Positions 61,917 to 64,000 of a stretch of 64,000 nucleotides of DNA are shown piece after piece. The notes below the pieces were generated by a model. That model searched no databases. It saw nothing but the letters and a program-made list of their open reading frames with translations, and was not told the DNA's origin. This DNA comes from Thermoplasmata archaeon (GTDB taxonomy: Archaea > Thermoplasmatota > Thermoplasmata > Thermoplasmatales > GCA-001856825): positions 86,302 through 150,301 of the forward strand of contig JAKAUZ010000013.1 in the NCBI GenBank assembly GCA_021817415.1, in the 5' to 3' direction. The position numbers and the translations under genes were made by a program. The stretch's first letter is position 1, and every line of letters begins with the position of its first letter.

Positions 61917-62893
61917 TCAGCTCCTGCCACGCCTCTCATAGGAATCATATGATTGATTCCTCTTGAGCATGTAGTATATCATCCGGAGAAGATGCCTTGC
62001 TGCGGCTATCTTCGCCTTGTTTGTTCCAGATCTCAGCTTTATTCTCCTATATGCTTCAGTGATAGGAGAATCAGGCTCCCTTATTAGGTAGACCAGTACG
62101 CACTCCACCAGAATGTACTTTAGGTATTTGTTCCCTGAAGTTATGTGGCCCTTGTATTCCCTGGATCCGGACTGGTATATCCGAGGCACCAGACCTGTAT
62201 AGGAGAATATGTTAGCCTCCTTCGGGAATCTGTTCACATCTCCTATCTCCGCTGCTATTGCTAGGGAACCGTACTTTCCTATTCCAGGTATTGTTTCAAT
62301 TATCCTGGCGTACTGATTCATTTCCCACTTCTCCGCTATGTGAATGTCAGTTTCATATATTTGTTAACATTCTCCAGATCTTCCACAAGTATCCTTAACA
62401 TGGGAGAAGCGTCTCTCAGGGTGGAGAGACTCTTCTTTGTGAAGCCATCAAAATCCATTCCCAGCCGGTATGATTGATTTCTGATCCTGTTCTTTATTGC
62501 TGTCCTCTGTCTTACCAGGAAATTGCGATTCCTGCATATGTTCCTGGACTCGCTTATTTCTCTAGGTGGAAGGTACGATTCCGGCATGTATTCCCTCTTG
62601 TAAAGGTCCAGCAATATATGAGCGTCATTCCTATCAGTCTTGTTCATCGATTCAGCTATCAGTCTCACCTTGGCGGGATGAGCCACTCTAATATTGTGGC
62701 CAGACAGGAATGAAACTATCCTATCAATGGTGGAAGAGGCTTCCACTATCACCGTGGCTTCACTTATACCGTCAAGGAATTTGTTGAATTCCTATCTGCT
62801 TGTGAGCACATATCCCTCTTTCACAATCTCTCCATCCTTCTCAATTATTCCGTACGGCTTGCGTTTACCAATATCCATAGCTACGTTATACAT
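61917..62893 (-). pseudogene. IS110-family transposase, disrupted
   Basis: Read on the minus strand, a DEDD transposase/site-specific recombinase starts MYNVAMDIGKRKPYGIIEKD at 62893, continues through VIVEASSTIDR and KTDRNDAHILLDLYKRE (RuvC-like acidic residues) and ends with the C-terminal Tnp domain IPGIGKYGSLAIAAEIGD...FSYTGLVPRIYQSGSREYKGHITSGNKYLKYILVE. Two lesions break it: an in-frame TAG at 62792-62794 (after ...GYVLTSR) and a frameshift near 62340, between YMKLTF and IAEKWEMNQ. The serine of the C-terminal motif is present. The copy is therefore inactive unless recoded. It is the largest piece of a decayed mobile region. Confidence 0.9.
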
Positions 62894-62912
62894 CTTTCAT
62901 CACCATTCCATG

Positions 62913-62942
62913 AGCTGCAGCATTATCTGACTTGCTGCAGCT
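62913..62942. ncRNA. Strong stem-loop upstream of the IS110 transposase, possible bridge-RNA remnant
   Basis: AGCTGCAGC, a 12-base loop and GCTGCAGCT form a perfect 9-bp stem. It lies 20 bases upstream of the transposase start. IS110-group elements encode a bridge RNA in this non-coding end that pairs with target and donor DNA. Only this one stem was identified, not the full RNA. Confidence 0.4.
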
Positions 62943-63042
62943 TCAGCTACGGGAAGAAATCAAGCATACCAGTCTAAGAACCTCCTTCTGTGACCGGGTC
63001 TGGTAATAATAATGTTTATTCATGGGTTGCCCATAATACAGC

Positions 63043-63170
63043 ATGGCAAACCTTCTAGATGAGGCACTCAAGGAAATATACAAGGAAACGATGGGTCGTG
63101 ATCCCCTGGCATTCATGAAGGATGCAATAGACTGGAATGCATTCCCGCCCTTATTGAAGGACATCTATCA
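63043..63170 (+). pseudogene. N-terminal fragment of an IS5-like transposase
   Basis: ANLLDEALKEIYKETMGRDP then LAFMKDAIDWNAFPPLLKDIY matches the N-terminus of archaeal IS5/IS1182-type transposases, including the W-x-x-F-x-P-(I/L)-L-x-D-x-Y motif. After about 63170 homology stops and the frame runs into unrelated sequence. ATGGG-TTG-CCCAT just upstream (63022-63034) may be part of the element's end. It is in the opposite orientation to the IS5-like C-terminal piece at the window edge. Confidence 0.7.
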
Positions 63171-63214
63171 AAGGGTACAAAGTAACAGGGCGATACTTCA
63201 CTTGGATTCTCTCC

Positions 63215-63489
63215 TCATCCCTCTAAGAAGTCCATTATCTTTCGAATCTTGGAGTTGAACCACTCTTCAAATTCATTTTTCTTGATCGGGTCAAAACCAC
63301 CTTCCGGTCGATATACTTCTTCATATTCGTAATAGTCCGAAAAGAGTCGATGCCAAATCTCGGCTATCGCACTATTTGAGTTGAAACTTTTGTACAGAGC
63401 TATCCAATAATTTCTAAGATTTTGCCACTTTTTTCGCTGATATATGCACCCAAATCGTTCTCAAGACGCTCGCTGATATCCTCTTTCAT
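63215..63489 (-). pseudogene. Hypothetical gene broken by a homopolymer frameshift
   Basis: On the minus strand, MKEDISERLENDLGAYISEK starts at 63489; adding one A to the six-A run (T's at 63429-63434 on the plus strand) continues it as WQNLRNYWIALYKSFNSNSA and on to EEWFNSKIRKIMDFLEG, stop at 63215, about 91 residues. The second part has many aromatic residues and reads as real protein. Without the extra base the frame stops after SGKILEIIG. It could be a mutation or a sequencing error. No family is recognised. Its ATG lies one base after the stop of a 31-aa frame. Confidence 0.5.
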
Positions 63490-63490
63490 T

Positions 63491-63586
63491 TCACTTCCAT
63501 CTCTCCTTTCCCTCATTCCAAACAAACATAATTAAACCGTTCTCTCCAACTTCCTTTACTTCTTGATCTTTCCCCATAATCACCAT
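63491..63586 (-). CDS. Possible 31-aa protein
   Basis: MVIMGKDQEVKEVGENGLIM then FVWNEGKERWK. Its ATG overlaps the stop of the SHOCT fragment (TGATG), and its TGA is followed after one base by the next gene's ATG, a spacing typical of coupled genes. Function unknown; reality uncertain. Confidence 0.35.
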   Translation of the reverse strand: MVIMGKDQEVKEVGENGLIMFVWNEGKERWK

Positions 63587-63660
63587 CACTTCCCCAGATC
63601 CTCCCTCATCTTATCATACTCCTCTTTCGATATTTCACCTTTTTCATACTTTTTAGCGTG
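63586..63660 (-). pseudogene. C-terminal fragment of a SHOCT-domain protein
   Basis: AKKYEKGEISKEEYDKMREDLGK matches the SHOCT motif (L-x-x-(L/Y)-x-x-K-G-x-I-(S/T)-x-E-E-(F/Y)-x-x-x-(K/R)). The frame meets TAA at 63661-63663 directly upstream and has no start, so the body of the gene is missing, probably removed by the IS5-like insertion whose end lies at 63686. Confidence 0.6.
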
Positions 63661-63685
63661 TTAACCAATTGTAAGCAACAACCAT

Positions 63686-64000
63686 TCAGTTCACCTCAGC
63701 GTTTTTCCTTAGCAGGAAATATGTATATATCTTCATCACTGCTTCCTGTATCTGGTACATCATCTTCTTTGCCATGATCACCTCTCCCACCACCCTCTTC
63801 AAAGCGGAGAAGAATATCTCAACCCTCCATCTCTTCCCGTAATCCACCTCCTTCTTCCATGCATCTAGCCCAGTCCTCCTTATTCTCCTTACTGTCTTGG
63901 CTCTGTATGGAGAACCTCTGGACAGGGTGGAAGAGTTCTCCCTTGGTGGAATCACAGCTTCAATTTCCCTGTTGTGAAGAAAATTGAAGTTGCTTCTTGA
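63686..64000 (-). pseudogene. C-terminal part of an IS5-like DDE transposase (cut by window edge)
   Basis: The minus-strand frame is open to the window edge; it reads SRSNFNFLHNREIEAVIPPR, then SRGSPYRAKTVRRIRRTG, DYGKRWRVEIFFSALKRVVGE (the last catalytic glutamate region) and ends KIYTYFLLRKNAEVN. These are the closing motifs of IS5/IS1182-group transposases. The rest, if present, is outside the window, so integrity cannot be judged. Confidence 0.75.

Noticed and set aside
1-64000. CRISPR arrays, rRNA genes, replication origin boxes
   Set aside because: No regularly spaced repeats, rRNA sequence or clusters of origin-like repeats with cdc6 were seen.

Overview
The window is archaeal and most like Thermoplasmata (Thermoplasmatales relatives). 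Evidence: a VAT-type Cdc48 ATPase with N-domain, a tricorn-cofactor-type M1 aminopeptidase, euryarchaeal RPA with its RPA-associated partner, ribosomal protein eL41, archaeal-type S-adenosylmethionine synthetase, Dph6, a presenilin-type protease, an intron-containing tRNA-Trp, and many TATA boxes about 25 bases before the start codon (leaderless transcripts). The genus cannot be fixed from the sequence. Genes are dense, with many 1-10 base stop/start overlaps.

Layout. 1-5,700: serine hydroxymethyltransferase, a coiled-coil / zinc-ribbon / DUF131-like operon, a nucleotidyltransferase and FtsZ. 5,700-11,100: Cdc48, a PRC-barrel protein, eL41 fused almost end to end with tRNA-Trp (whose intron looks like a box C/D guide), Dph6, and a DtxR-type regulator with a metal transporter. 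11,800-20,970: three acetyltransferases, glycerate kinase, amidohydrolase, RPA pair, PurH and MAT. 20,960-26,060: smc-scpA plus a signal-less BtuF-like protein. 26,700-34,050: an operon of membrane proteins and a GntR/YtrA-type regulator with a clear operator, a presenilin-like protease overlapping topA, and an MFS exporter with MarR. 34,225-37,120: tRNA-Ile, a small unlisted gene, and the M1 aminopeptidase.

37,200-46,070 is a tetrapyrrole block: hemE-hemH on the minus strand and, divergently, a radical SAM/SPASM gene, a four-helix membrane protein, then hemL-hemC-hemD-hemA-hemB. Together these give glutamyl-tRNA to uroporphyrinogen III and on to coproporphyrinogen and iron insertion. The oxidation step is not covered by a known enzyme, and the two unassigned genes in the block are candidates for the missing steps. 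46,175-50,860: a radical SAM, GT4 glycosyltransferase, UPF0104 membrane protein and DUF2070 series. 51,000-55,300: a membrane-bound iron-sulfur oxidoreductase, tRNA-Thr, tRNA-Ser and an LhgO-type FAD oxidase. 55,428-56,502: an operon of five small unknown proteins, three of them with membrane segments. 56,800-61,608: a stand-alone RAM-domain protein and KdpABC.

61,609-64,000 is a decayed mobile region: an IS110-family transposase pseudogene with a strong stem-loop beside it, two fragments of IS5-like transposases in opposite orientations, and a small degraded operon (SHOCT fragment, 31-aa ORF, and a 91-aa gene broken in a six-base homopolymer) between them. No CRISPR array, rRNA or replication origin was seen.
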